This document shows, one piece after another, positions 51,323 through 60,246 of a stretch of 64,000 nt of DNA (position 1 is the stretch's first letter; each line of letters starts with the position of its first letter). The notes beneath the pieces were generated by a model. That model saw only the letters and a program-made list of their open reading frames with translations. It did not search any database and was not told the origin of the DNA. The position numbers were made by a program, and so were the translations under genes. The stretch is from positions 124,001 to 188,000 of the forward strand of contig NZ_RBWV01000014.1 in assembly GCF_003634695.1 (NCBI RefSeq), read 5' to 3'. This DNA is from Motilibacter peucedani (GTDB lineage: Bacteria; Actinomycetota; Actinomycetes; Motilibacterales; Motilibacteraceae).

Positions 51323-52747
51323 TCACTCCGCCACTGGCACGCCGTGGTTCGCCCGCAGCAGGCCCTGGGGGTCGACCTCGCGGCGCAGCCGCTGCAGCCG
51401 GTGCCAGGAGCCGGCCGCGTAGCCGGTGGAGGTGTCCGTGGCGTGCTCGACGAAGTTGAGGTAGCACTGGCGCGACGCCCACGGCGACAGCGCCTCCACG
51501 AGCGCAGCCGCACCTGCCGCGACGGCGGCGCCCATCTCCGGGGTCGCCGCGATGCCCACGCCGAAGACGAGGAAGTCGCCCTCGAGGTGCGAGAGAGCCG
51601 CCTTGTAGGGCGCCGGCCGGCTCACGGCGCCGCCCAGCTGGCGGATCTCGGCCGCCAGCAGCGGCGAGCCCGAGCCGGGTCCCGCGACGCGCAGGAAGGT
51701 CTCGATGCCCTCAGGGGTCAGCTCGGAGAGCAGCACGGTGTTCGAGACGCCGGGGGTCGGGCCCTCCGGGTCCATGTGCAGACGGGTGAGCGTCTCGACC
51801 GGCACGTGGGCGAAGGTGTCGAGCTCCGGGTGCAGGGCGCGCAGCGGGGCCAGCAGCGCCGACACGGCCGGGGTGTCGCCCATGACGGCGCCGTCGATCA
51901 CCACGAGGTTGCGGCCGCGGAACGGCTCCGGGATGACCGGCAGCGGCGGCAGCTGCAGCAGCCGGAACGACGTGGTGACCGACTCGTCGACCTCCCTGGC
52001 CCAGGCTGCCCACACGGGCAGCACCTCGGCGGCGCGCTCCCAGTCCCACACCAGCATCCCGGCGTAGGCGGTGGTGAAGTCGAAGGCCTCGATCTCGAGC
52101 TCGGTGACGATGCCGATGTTGCCGCCGCCGCCGCGCAGGCCCCACAGCAGGTCGGGGTTCTCCTCGGGCGAGACGCGCACGACGGAGCCGTCTGCCAGGA
52201 CCAGCTCGGCGCCGGTGATCGAGTGGGCGGCGAAGCCGAGCTTGCGCGCGTACCACCCCATGCCACCACCGAGGCAGTAGCCGACCACGCCGACGTCGGG
52301 CGACGAGCCGTGCAGGACGGCGAGGCCGTGCTGCGCAGCCGCTTCGACGGCCTCGAGCCACAGGGTGCCGGCACCGACGGTCACCCGGCGGCGGGCGGCG
52401 TCGACGCGTACGCCGATCATCGCCGACGTGCGGAGCAGCACCGCGTCGCGCAGGTCGCCGAGCGGGCCGGCGTTGTGGCCGGTGCCCTGCACCGCGACGC
52501 GCAGGCCGGCGGCCGCGGCGGCACGCACGACCTCGGAGACCTCGGCGGCCGACGCGGGGTAGGCGACGGCGGCCGGCCGCTGGTCGACGGCGACGTTCCA
52601 GGGCTGGCGGGCGTCGTCGTAGCCCGGGTCGCCGGGAAGGTGCACCGCGCCGCCGCACAGCTCGCGCAGCGACGGGGCGCCGTGGCGCGACTGGGTCGGG
52701 AAGTGGGTGGTCGGGAGGACGTCGGCGGACTGGACGGGGGTGGACAT
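51323..52747 (-). CDS. BBE-type FAD-linked oxidase
   Basis: This 474-residue flavoprotein belongs to the berberine-bridge/hexose-oxidase family. It probably binds FAD covalently at two sites: His in VQGTGHNAGP near residue 90 and Cys in VVGYCLGGGMG near 155. The FAD domain (about 35-215) is followed by the substrate domain and the C-terminal BBE motif with YLNFVEHATDTSTGYAAGS. The substrate may be a sugar or secondary metabolite. The ATG follows GAGGAG. The large AfsR/LuxR regulator lies directly upstream on the same strand. Confidence 0.92.
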   Translation of the reverse strand: MSTPVQSADVLPTTHFPTQSRHGAPSLRELCGGAVHLPGDPGYDDARQPWNVAVDQRPAAVAYPASAAEVSEVVRAAAAAGLRVAVQGTGHNAGPLGDLRDAVLLRTSAMIGVRVDAARRRVTVGAGTLWLEAVEAAAQHGLAVLHGSSPDVGVVGYCLGGGMGWYARKLGFAAHSITGAELVLADGSVVRVSPEENPDLLWGLRGGGGNIGIVTELEIEAFDFTTAYAGMLVWDWERAAEVLPVWAAWAREVDESVTTSFRLLQLPPLPVIPEPFRGRNLVVIDGAVMGDTPAVSALLAPLRALHPELDTFAHVPVETLTRLHMDPEGPTPGVSNTVLLSELTPEGIETFLRVAGPGSGSPLLAAEIRQLGGAVSRPAPYKAALSHLEGDFLVFGVGIAATPEMGAAVAAGAAALVEALSPWASRQCYLNFVEHATDTSTGYAAGSWHRLQRLRREVDPQGLLRANHGVPVAE

Positions 52748-52841
52748 CTCTGGCTCCTCAATGGGTTGCGGTCAGGGCGACCTTCCACCTGAGGGCTTGA
52801 GGAACTCTTGCGTACGACTTGTGCCTGGCTGGTCGCGAGGA

Positions 52842-52857
52842 CTGCCCGATCGGGCAG
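52842..52857. promoter_or_regulatory. 16-bp perfect palindrome between the regulator and the FAD oxidase
   Basis: CTGCCCGATCGGGCAG is a perfect 16-bp palindrome that starts at the base next to the regulator's stop codon, in the 110-bp gap before the oxidase. It could end the regulator mRNA or be the binding site for its LuxR-type domain or another dimer. The rest of the gap has a GTACGC/GCGTACG-like cluster near 52810-52820 but no clear promoter. Confidence 0.5.
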
Positions 52858-55800
52858 CTAGCGGGCGAGCGCGAGCGCGAGCTGGCCGTCGTCGTCGATG
52901 CCGAGGCTCCGCCGCACCGAGTCGAGGGTGACCTCCACGGAGCGCGGGGTGAGGAACAGCATCTCGGCGATGCGCCGAGGGTCGTCGCCGCGCGCGGCCA
53001 TCGTCGCGATGCGCCGCTCGGTGGTCGTCAGGCGTACGGCTGCCTCCTGCGCCTCGCGCACCTCGGCGCCCGCGGCGCGCAGGGCGGTGGCCGCCTCGGT
53101 GCGCAGGGCGTCGGCGCCGCAGCGCTCGGCCAGGTCGAGGCAGCGGTGCAGCAGGGCCTCGGCCTCGGCCGGGTCGGGCACCACCCGGGCCAGCGCCATC
53201 GTGGCGCGGGCCAGCTCGAGCCGGGCTCGGGTGGCGGCCAGCACGTCGACGGCCTGGCGCAGCGCAGGCTCGCCCGCGGCCCCCTGCTGCTCGCCGAGCA
53301 GTCGGAGCCCCCGCCCGAGGAACCGCGGCGAGCCCCACTCGCGGACGAGCTCGAGCTCCTCCTCCAGCAGGGCGACCGCTTCGCGCTGGGAGCCGAGGGC
53401 GCCGAGCGCCGCCGCGCGCAGCGAGCGCCACGGCGCCCAGACCGGGTTGCGGATCGAGCGCCCGAGCCCCGGCTCGGAGTCGAGCAGGGCGAGCGCCTCG
53501 ACCGGCCGCCGCTCGGCGAGCAGCAGCGCGACCTCGGCCTCGGTGTTGAGCCGGGCGCCGTCGCCGATGCGCGCGCGCCAGCGCTTGGAGTCGAAGAAGG
53601 CGCGCGCCTGCTCGACCTGGCCGCGGTCGACCAGGACGCCGGTCAGGAACGCCTCGCCGTAGGACACGCCGATCGCCGGCCCGGCCCACTTCTCGCTCTG
53701 CCAGTTGGCCAGGCGCAGCGAGCGCTCGGCCTCGCGCAGGTCGCCCGCCCACCACTGGGCGTGCCCGCGCCACAGGTGCGTGGCCAGGGCGGAGAACAGC
53801 GAGCCCTGCGCGTGGGCGCGCAGCAGCACGTCGTCCCAGAACGCGTCGAGGTCCTCGTCGGCCATGTCGAGCAGGAACGCAGCGACCACCCAGAACAGCC
53901 CGGGGTCGGCGCTCAGGAGGACGCCGTCGGCAAGGCCCCAGCGCGCCAGCTCCTGGCAGCGCGGCAGGTCCCGGTTGTGGATCACCATGTCCCAGGCCAT
54001 GGACACCGCGAGCATCCGCGCACCCGGTCCAGCCCCGACCAGCTCGGGCAGCGGCCCGTCGCCCCACCCCCGCGTCGGCACGGCGTGCATGTGGGCGCTG
54101 ACCACCTCGAGGGCCAGCAGCGCCTGCCGGACGTCGACCAGGGCCTCGGGCAGCGCGGCGCTGGCCTCGCGGGCGAAGGCGGCGGCCTCGCCCGGGGCGG
54201 CGGCGAACACCAGCGTGTGGCACAGCAGCAGCGCCGCCTGCGCCTTGACCTCGACCTCGTCGGCGAGCGCGTAGGCCTCGCGCAGGTGCTCGATCGCCGC
54301 GATGCCGTCCGAGAGCGTCTCGACGCTGCCCAGCTCGAGCAGCACGCGGGCGCGCAGGGCGGGCTCGGGCGGCTCGCGCAGCGCGCGGGCGAGGTACGTG
54401 GTGCTGCTGTCGGGCGCGCCCCGGTCGCTCGCGATCGCTGCCGCCCGGCGCAGCGCCGCGACCACCTCGGGGCCGCCGCGGGCCGGCACGTGCATCAGGT
54501 GCGCGGCGACCTGCTCGGCCGTCGCGGTGCCCTCGGCGAGGATGCGGGACGCGCGCTCGTGGGCGAGCTCGCGCTCGCCCGGCGGGATGCTGCGGTAGAC
54601 CGCCTCGCGCACCAGCGGGTGCACGAAGCCGAGCGGGTGGCCGTCGTGCAGGATCTCGGCGCCCGCGAGGCTGCCGACGGCGGCCGCGGCGTCCGGGTCG
54701 CTGAGGCCGGCGAGCGCCGCGACCTCGGGCAGCGCGGCGCCGTCGCCCAGCACGGCCACGGCGCGCGCGACGGCGCCGGCCGCGTCGGGCAGGCGACGCA
54801 GGCGCATGAGCACCATGCTCGAGACCGCCCGCGACCCGATCGCCGTCACCGTGCCGGCGTGCGAGGCGTCGGGGCGCACGCCGTCGCTCTCGAGCGCGCG
54901 CAGCAGCTGCCGGAGCAGCAGCGGGTTGCCGCCGGTCGTGCGGTGGCAGGCCGCCACGAACGCAGCGTCCGGCTCGGCGCCCAGCCGACGGCGTACGAGC
55001 CCGGCCACGCCGTCGACGCTCAGCGGGCCGGGCGCGACGGTGACCGAGGATGCGTCGTGCGCGACCTCGGCCACGAGCGCCGGCTCGGCCGGCTGCTCGC
55101 CCGTGCGCAGCGTGACCGCGACCAGCAGCGGCAGGCCGTCGAGCCGGCGGGCGAGGTAGGCGAGGAAGCGCAAGGAGGAGGCGTCGCACCACTGCAGGTC
55201 GTCGACGGCCAGCAGCACGCGGCGCTCGGCGGCGAGGTTCTCGACCAGCCAGTAGAGCCCGTGGAGCACCGCGAACGAGCTGTCGCTGGAGCGCTCTGCC
55301 GACCCGGTGTCGTCGAAGACGCCGGCAGCGGCAGCGGCAGGGCCGGCGAGCAGCCGCTCGCGCCCGGCCGGGTCGAGCAGCAGCGGCTCGAACAGCTGGC
55401 GCACCGCGCCGAAGGCGAACTCCCGCTCGAGCACGCTGCCGCGCGCGCCCAGCACCAGCGCGCCGCGCTCCTGCGCCGAGCGGCGGGCCTCGGCGAGCAG
55501 ACGGCTCTTGCCGATGCCGGCCGGACCCTCGATGACGGCGACGACGCCCGCACCGTCGAGCGCGTCGTCGAGGCAGGCCGCCAGGCGCTCGAGCTCGGCG
55601 TCGCGGTCGACCATGTCGTCAGGGCCCGCCTCCTGGGCGCGCCGCTCGCGGGGCGGCGGCTGCGCAGCCCCCGGCGGCTGGAGGGGCTGGACGGGCTGCG
55701 CGGGCACCGGCTCGGGCGCCAGCGCGGGGTCCTGGGCGAGGATCTGCGCCTCGACCTCGCGCAGTGCCGGGCTCGGGTCGACGCCGAGCTCGTCGAGCAG

Positions 55801-56511
55801 CACCGAGCGCGCCGAGCGCAGCGCCGCGAGGGCGTCGGACTGCCGGTGCGAGCGGTAGAGCGCGAGCGCGAGCAGCCGCCAGCGCTCCTCGCGCAGCGGC
55901 TCCTCGGCGGTCATCGCCTCCAGCTCGGGCACCAGGACCGCCGCCTCGCCGGTCGCGAGCCGTGCCGCGAGCAGCCGCTCGAGCGCCACCGCGCGCAGCT
56001 CGTCGAGGCGCGCGGTCTCCGAGTCGGCCCAGCGCTCGCCCGCCCACTCGGTGTAGCCCGGGCCGCGCCACAGCGACAAGGCGCGCTCCAGCAGGTCGCG
56101 CGCCACCGCCGGCTCGCCCGCCGCCGTGCCGGCCGAGACCAGCCGCTCGAAGGCCCAGGCGTCGACCGCCTCCTCGGGCAGCCGGCAGGCGTAGCCGCCG
56201 CGCTCGCGCACGATGACCGAGGTCCGCTCGCGCGCGTCGCGCCCGGGCTCGAGGGCGCGGCGCAGGTGCGAGACGTACGACTGCAGCGCCCCCGCCGCTC
56301 CCGCGGGCGCCGACTCCCCCCACAGCAGGTCGATGACGCGCTCCGGCGGCAGCGCGGCACCCCGGGCGAGGAGCAGCAGCGCCAGCACGCCGCGCTGACG
56401 ACGGCCACCCAGCTCGAGCTCCACGCCGTCGCGGCGGGCCGACAGGCCGCCGAGCACGGAGACCGCGAGCCCGGAGCCGGGTCCGGGCACCGCTGCAGCA
56501 GCGACAGGCAC
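52858..56511 (-). CDS. Large AfsR/LuxR-type transcriptional regulator with ATPase domain
   Basis: This roughly 1,217-residue regulator has an N-terminal winged helix and BTAD bacterial transcriptional activation domain (about 10-240), a signalling ATPase with Walker A EGPAGIGKSRLL (about 340) and Walker B VLLAVDDLQWCD (about 430), a TPR-like helical region (about 680-1130) and a C-terminal LuxR helix-turn-helix (about 1150-1217). BTAD and LuxR together are unusual. The start is uncertain: the GTG at 56511 has TACGGT six bases upstream (leaderless pattern), and another GTG at 56529 is possible. It probably controls the downstream FAD oxidase. Confidence 0.85.
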   Translation of the reverse strand: MPVAAAAVPGPGSGLAVSVLGGLSARRDGVELELGGRRQRGVLALLLLARGAALPPERVIDLLWGESAPAGAAGALQSYVSHLRRALEPGRDARERTSVIVRERGGYACRLPEEAVDAWAFERLVSAGTAAGEPAVARDLLERALSLWRGPGYTEWAGERWADSETARLDELRAVALERLLAARLATGEAAVLVPELEAMTAEEPLREERWRLLALALYRSHRQSDALAALRSARSVLLDELGVDPSPALREVEAQILAQDPALAPEPVPAQPVQPLQPPGAAQPPPRERRAQEAGPDDMVDRDAELERLAACLDDALDGAGVVAVIEGPAGIGKSRLLAEARRSAQERGALVLGARGSVLEREFAFGAVRQLFEPLLLDPAGRERLLAGPAAAAAGVFDDTGSAERSSDSSFAVLHGLYWLVENLAAERRVLLAVDDLQWCDASSLRFLAYLARRLDGLPLLVAVTLRTGEQPAEPALVAEVAHDASSVTVAPGPLSVDGVAGLVRRRLGAEPDAAFVAACHRTTGGNPLLLRQLLRALESDGVRPDASHAGTVTAIGSRAVSSMVLMRLRRLPDAAGAVARAVAVLGDGAALPEVAALAGLSDPDAAAAVGSLAGAEILHDGHPLGFVHPLVREAVYRSIPPGERELAHERASRILAEGTATAEQVAAHLMHVPARGGPEVVAALRRAAAIASDRGAPDSSTTYLARALREPPEPALRARVLLELGSVETLSDGIAAIEHLREAYALADEVEVKAQAALLLCHTLVFAAAPGEAAAFAREASAALPEALVDVRQALLALEVVSAHMHAVPTRGWGDGPLPELVGAGPGARMLAVSMAWDMVIHNRDLPRCQELARWGLADGVLLSADPGLFWVVAAFLLDMADEDLDAFWDDVLLRAHAQGSLFSALATHLWRGHAQWWAGDLREAERSLRLANWQSEKWAGPAIGVSYGEAFLTGVLVDRGQVEQARAFFDSKRWRARIGDGARLNTEAEVALLLAERRPVEALALLDSEPGLGRSIRNPVWAPWRSLRAAALGALGSQREAVALLEEELELVREWGSPRFLGRGLRLLGEQQGAAGEPALRQAVDVLAATRARLELARATMALARVVPDPAEAEALLHRCLDLAERCGADALRTEAATALRAAGAEVREAQEAAVRLTTTERRIATMAARGDDPRRIAEMLFLTPRSVEVTLDSVRRSLGIDDDGQLALALAR

Positions 56512-56564
56512 GAGCAGACCGTAGGACACGCGGCTCGCCCGGCGGGGCAGAACCGCCGCACGCG

Positions 56565-57218
56565 CTAGTGCAGCAGCCCCACCCGGCTCGGCGGCCAGAA
56601 CCTCGCGACCGCCTTGCCGACGATGTTGCCGATCGGGATGGGGCCCACGAACCGGGAGTCCTCCGAGGCGCTGCGGTGGTCGCCCATGAGCCAGACGGTG
56701 CCCTTGGGCACCTCCACCGCGGAGAAGGGTGACGTGCCCTCCCAGACGTAGGGCTCGTCGATGCCGCGGCCGTCGACCGTCACCCTGCCCGTCGCGTCGC
56801 AGCACGCGACGGTCTCGCCGGGCAGCCCGATGACGCGCTTGATCACGTCCTTCTCGTCGGACTCCCGGGCGTAGGGCGTGCCGTCGGTCGAGAAGACGAC
56901 GATGTCGCCGCGGGAGAGGTCGTGCCAGTGGTAGCGCGTCCGGTCGACCAGCACCCGGTCGTTGTCGGAGCAGCCCTCGCAGCCGTGCAGCGTGTGCTCC
57001 ATGCTGCCCGACGGGATGTAGAACGCCTGCACCACGAACGAGCGCAGCAGCAGCGCTCCCCCGATGCCCACGACCGCGAGCGCCAGCAGCTCGGCCAGCG
57101 ACGCGAGCCGGTTGCGGCGGCGCGCGTGCGCCCTCGCGTGCGCGCGGTGCCGGCCGCCCAGCCCCGCCCGCCGGTGGGCGGGCGCATCAGCGGCGCCGCC
57201 GCGGTGCCTGCCCGCCAC
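56565..57218 (-). CDS. lepB: Signal peptidase I
   Basis: This 217-residue membrane protease cleaves Sec and Tat signal peptides. After a basic N-terminal tail and one helix (about 40-62), the catalytic serine is in YIPSGSMEHTL near residue 73 and the lysine in DVIKRVIGLPGE near 120. GTVWLMGDHRSASEDSR near 180 is the third box. It has a Cys-rich GCEGCSDND insert. The GTG at 57218 lies eight bases after the ppgK stop, so the two genes form an operon. Confidence 0.92.
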   Translation of the reverse strand: MAGRHRGGAADAPAHRRAGLGGRHRAHARAHARRRNRLASLAELLALAVVGIGGALLLRSFVVQAFYIPSGSMEHTLHGCEGCSDNDRVLVDRTRYHWHDLSRGDIVVFSTDGTPYARESDEKDVIKRVIGLPGETVACCDATGRVTVDGRGIDEPYVWEGTSPFSAVEVPKGTVWLMGDHRSASEDSRFVGPIPIGNIVGKAVARFWPPSRVGLLH

Positions 57219-57226
57219 CGCGCGGG

Positions 57227-58030
57227 TCAGCCGTGCGCAGCGGCGAGCAGCGCGGCGCCGGCGATGCCGGCGTTGTTGAGGAGGGCCGCGGGGATGATCT
57301 CGGTCTCGAGCGAGAGGTGCGGCAGGAACTTCTCGCTCTTCTTGCTCACCCCGCCGCCCACGACGAACAGCGACGGGGAGAAGAGCGCCTCGACGTGGGA
57401 GAAGTAGCGCTGCAGCCGCTTGGCCCAGTCCTGCCACGACAGGTCGTCGCGCTCGCGGGCCGCGTCGGAGGCCTTGGTCTCGGCGTCGTGGCCGTTGACC
57501 TCCAGGTGGCCGAGCTCGGTGTTGGGCACCAGCAGCCCGTCGGAGATGAGCGCCGAGCCGATGCCGGTGCCCAGGGTGATGACCAGCACCACGCCGTCGC
57601 GGCCCTTCGCCGCGCCGTAGGCCACCTCGGCGAAGCCGGCCGCGTCGGCGTCGTTGACCGCCGTCACCGACGAGACCCCGGTCGCCTCGCGCACGAGCGT
57701 GGCGACGTCGGTGCCGATCCAGCTGGGGTCGATGTTGGCGGCGCTGCGAGCGACACCACCGCGTACCACCGCCGGCACCGTGCACCCGATGGGTCCGGTC
57801 CACCCGAACGTCGCGGTGACCTCCGCGACCGTGGCGGCGACCGCCTCCGGGGTCGCGGGCTGCGGCGTGGGGATGCGGACGCGCTCCTCGAGGAACTCGC
57901 CGGTCGCCAGGTCGACGGGCGCGCCCTTGATGCCGCTGCCGCCGATGTCGACACCGAAGCCGGTGCCCTCGCGCGGACGCGCCAGGCCGGTGGTCCGGGT
58001 GCTCGTGGCCTCGCTCGACTCCTGCGTCAT
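57227..58030 (-). CDS. ppgK: Polyphosphate glucokinase
   Basis: This 267-residue ROK-family enzyme phosphorylates glucose with polyphosphate or ATP and is typical of actinobacteria. It shows the phosphate loop [11 protein letters not shown] near residue 30, NDADAAG near 130, [12 protein letters not shown] near 148, the ROK-like [12 protein letters not shown] near 170 and the [15 protein letters not shown] segment of polyphosphate-dependent members. The ATG at 58030 is used. It is co-transcribed with lepB, and the GH13 gene lies 73 bp upstream. Confidence 0.95.
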   Translation of the reverse strand: MTQESSEATSTRTTGLARPREGTGFGVDIGGSGIKGAPVDLATGEFLEERVRIPTPQPATPEAVAATVAEVTATFGWTGPIGCTVPAVVRGGVARSAANIDPSWIGTDVATLVREATGVSSVTAVNDADAAGFAEVAYGAAKGRDGVVLVITLGTGIGSALISDGLLVPNTELGHLEVNGHDAETKASDAARERDDLSWQDWAKRLQRYFSHVEALFSPSLFVVGGGVSKKSEKFLPHLSLETEIIPAALLNNAGIAGAALLAAAHG

Positions 58031-58103
58031 GGCTCATGCTTACCCCATCGGGTCTGCCCGGCACCGCAGGGCCCGGCCGTGTCGGGACTCCGGCGGCCGA
58101 CGC

Positions 58104-59762
58104 TCAGCCGCTGCCCGCGAGCCGCAGCCAGCGGAAGCCGTAGCCGTGCAGGTCGACGCGCTCGAGCCCGAGCCCTCCCACGGCGTCGGTGTCGTCGTAG
58201 CCCCCGTCGCTGAACACCTGCGTGGCGCGGGCGCCCAGAGCACCGAGGTCGAGGACCGCCGGGCGGTCGGCCAGGTTGTGCAGGAACACCAACGAGCCGC
58301 CGGCGGCGTCGGCGCGGTGCGCGAGCACACCGGCGGGCGCGTCGTCGCCCACGTCGACGACGGCGTGGTCGCCCGTGCCGATCTCCTCGCACTCGCGCAG
58401 CGTGTGGATCATGCGCTCGAACCACGACAGCAGCGAGTGCGGGTCCTGCCGCTGCACCGCCACGTTGACGTTGTCAGGACCGAAGGCCTCGTCCTGCACG
58501 AGCGGGCGCACGAGCCGGTCCTCGGGGGCGGTGGAGAAGCCGGCCCCGGGTCCCGGCGCCCACTGCATCGGCGTGCGGATCGCCTCCCGCTGGGGCAGGT
58601 CGAGGTCCTCCCCCATGCCGATCTCGTCGCCGTAGCGCAGCACCGGAGTGCCGGGCATCGTGAACTGCAGGCTGTAGGCCATCTGCAGCCGGCGGACGTC
58701 GCCGCCGAGCATCGGCGCCAGGCGGCGCCGGATCCCCCGGCCGTAGAGCTGGTGCTCCGGCCGCGGCCCGAAGGCGGCGAAGACGTCGGCACGCTCCGAG
58801 GGCTGCAGCGTCGAGAGGTCGACCTCGTCGTGGTTGCGCAGGAACGTCGCCCACTGCCCGTGCTCGGGCAGGCGGGGCACGGTCGCGAGCGACGCGCGTA
58901 CGGGTGTGGCGTCCTCCCGCGCCAGCGCCAGCATGGTCGCGGCGTTGAGCTCGAAGGCGAACAGCATCTGCAGCCGGTCGGCGACGCCGGACCCGGTGCT
59001 GAAGAACCGCTGCTGCTCCTGCTGCGGCACGTTGGCCTCGGCGAGCAGCAGGGCGTCGCCCTGGCGCCACGAGAGGCGCTGGCGCAGCTCGGTGAAGAAG
59101 CCGTAGTCGTGCTCGCCCTGGCCCTCGTCGGGGCGCGAGAGCTCGATGACGAACGGCGCGGCGTCGATGCGGAACCCGCTCACCCCGAGGCGCGACCAGA
59201 ACCCGACGATGCGGTGAATCTCCTCGCGCACCGCGGGGTTCTCGATGTTGAGGTCGGGCTCGAAGTCGAAGAAGCGGTGGTGGTACCACCGGTCGACCAC
59301 CGGCGCGTAGGTCCACGTCTCCTGCTGCACGCCGGGGAACACCATGCCCTCGGTGCGCGCCGCCGGCTCGTGGTCGGACCACACGTAGAAGTCGCGCCAC
59401 GGCGACCCGGGGTCCGTCGAGGCCGACCGGAACCACGGGTGGGCGCTGCTCGTGTGGTTGACGACCAGGTCGAGCATCACCCGGAGGCCCCGCTCGCCGG
59501 CCTCGTCGAGCAGCTCGGCGAAGTCGCCCAGCGTCCCCAGCGCCGGGTCGACGCCGTAGAAGTCGGTGACGTCGTAGCCGCCGTCGCGCCCCGGCGAGGG
59601 GTGGATCGGGTTGAACCACAGGGTGGTCACGCCCAGGCGGGCGAGGTGGTCGAGTCGGGCGGTCAGCCCGGCGAAGTTGCCCGTGCCGTCGCCGTCGGAG
59701 TCCTGGAAGGTGTGGACGTCGAGGCTGTACATGACGGCGTTGCGGTACCAGCGGTCGGCCAC
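58104..59762 (-). CDS. GH13 alpha-amylase family enzyme (trehalose synthase-like)
   Basis: This 552-residue glycoside hydrolase has the four GH13 regions: [11 protein letters not shown] (near 100), GFRIDAAPF with the nucleophile Asp (near 200), LLLAEANV with the acid Glu (near 245) and FLRNHDEVD with the transition-state Asp (near 310). The start [22 protein letters not shown] and the layout resemble TreS (maltose/trehalose interconversion), but a different specificity is possible. No secretion signal is present. The GTG at 59762 lies 13 bp after the zinc-ribbon gene. Confidence 0.88.
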   Translation of the reverse strand: MADRWYRNAVMYSLDVHTFQDSDGDGTGNFAGLTARLDHLARLGVTTLWFNPIHPSPGRDGGYDVTDFYGVDPALGTLGDFAELLDEAGERGLRVMLDLVVNHTSSAHPWFRSASTDPGSPWRDFYVWSDHEPAARTEGMVFPGVQQETWTYAPVVDRWYHHRFFDFEPDLNIENPAVREEIHRIVGFWSRLGVSGFRIDAAPFVIELSRPDEGQGEHDYGFFTELRQRLSWRQGDALLLAEANVPQQEQQRFFSTGSGVADRLQMLFAFELNAATMLALAREDATPVRASLATVPRLPEHGQWATFLRNHDEVDLSTLQPSERADVFAAFGPRPEHQLYGRGIRRRLAPMLGGDVRRLQMAYSLQFTMPGTPVLRYGDEIGMGEDLDLPQREAIRTPMQWAPGPGAGFSTAPEDRLVRPLVQDEAFGPDNVNVAVQRQDPHSLLSWFERMIHTLRECEEIGTGDHAVVDVGDDAPAGVLAHRADAAGGSLVFLHNLADRPAVLDLGALGARATQVFSDGGYDDTDAVGGLGLERVDLHGYGFRWLRLAGSG

Positions 59763-59775
59763 GGTCGGCGCGCGC

Positions 59776-60111
59776 TCAGCTCGAGGTCCGCCTCGACGCG
59801 TTGGCCGGTGGGACCGGGTCGGTGCGCTTGCGGTCGCGCAGGTCGAGGCCGGTCGCGCCCGGCTTGGTGGACTTGTCGACCACGTCCTGGAGCTCGATGC
59901 GCTGCGGGCCGTCCCACCACGTGCGGGTGTCGCACTCGCCGCAGCTCATCAGCGTCACCGGTGTGCCGTCGGTCAGCTTCACGGCCATGCGGGTGACCTT
60001 GGTGCTGTGGCACTGGGGGCAGGCGGTCGGCACGTCGGGAGCCGGCTCGGTCGTGACCGGGCCGAGCGAGCGCCCGCCGGAGCTGCGCTTCCCCTTGGAC
60101 ATCGAGCTCAT
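59776..60111 (-). CDS. Conserved zinc-ribbon protein of unknown function
   Basis: This 111-residue soluble protein has a disordered basic N-terminus (1-28), a four-cysteine zinc ribbon CPQC...CGEC (residues 32-61) followed by [13 protein letters not shown], and a charged C-terminal tail. I recognise the type as widespread in actinobacteria but know no function; a role in RNA or transcription is only a guess from the ribbon. AGAGGAA six bases upstream decides the ATG at 60111 over the ATG at 60102. It is probably co-transcribed with the GH13 gene. Confidence 0.8.
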   Translation of the reverse strand: MSSMSKGKRSSGGRSLGPVTTEPAPDVPTACPQCHSTKVTRMAVKLTDGTPVTLMSCGECDTRTWWDGPQRIELQDVVDKSTKPGATGLDLRDRKRTDPVPPANASRRTSS

Positions 60112-60178
60112 GCTGCGTTCCTCTCCCGGTCGACGACGTCTGGCGCACTGCCCGGCACTGCTCGCCCGCCTCCCACGG

Positions 60179-60233
60179 TTGGCACGACGGGCCGTCGTGC
60201 CGACAGGACCGTCACGACGGCCCATCGTGCCAA
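60179..60233. terminator. 24-bp inverted repeat between the alcohol dehydrogenase and zinc-ribbon genes
   Basis: Arms 60179-60202 and 60210-60233 pair with two mismatches around a 7-nt loop (ACAGGAC). Each arm is itself nearly palindromic (GGCACGACGG/CCGTCGTGCC), so alternative cruciforms are possible. It lies just after the alcohol dehydrogenase stop and 68 bp before the zinc-ribbon gene and probably ends the dehydrogenase transcript. It shares the CACGACG/CGTCGTG words of the 34636 and 38868 repeats but not their full unit. Confidence 0.7.
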
Positions 60234-60246
60234 ACGAGGGGCGGGG

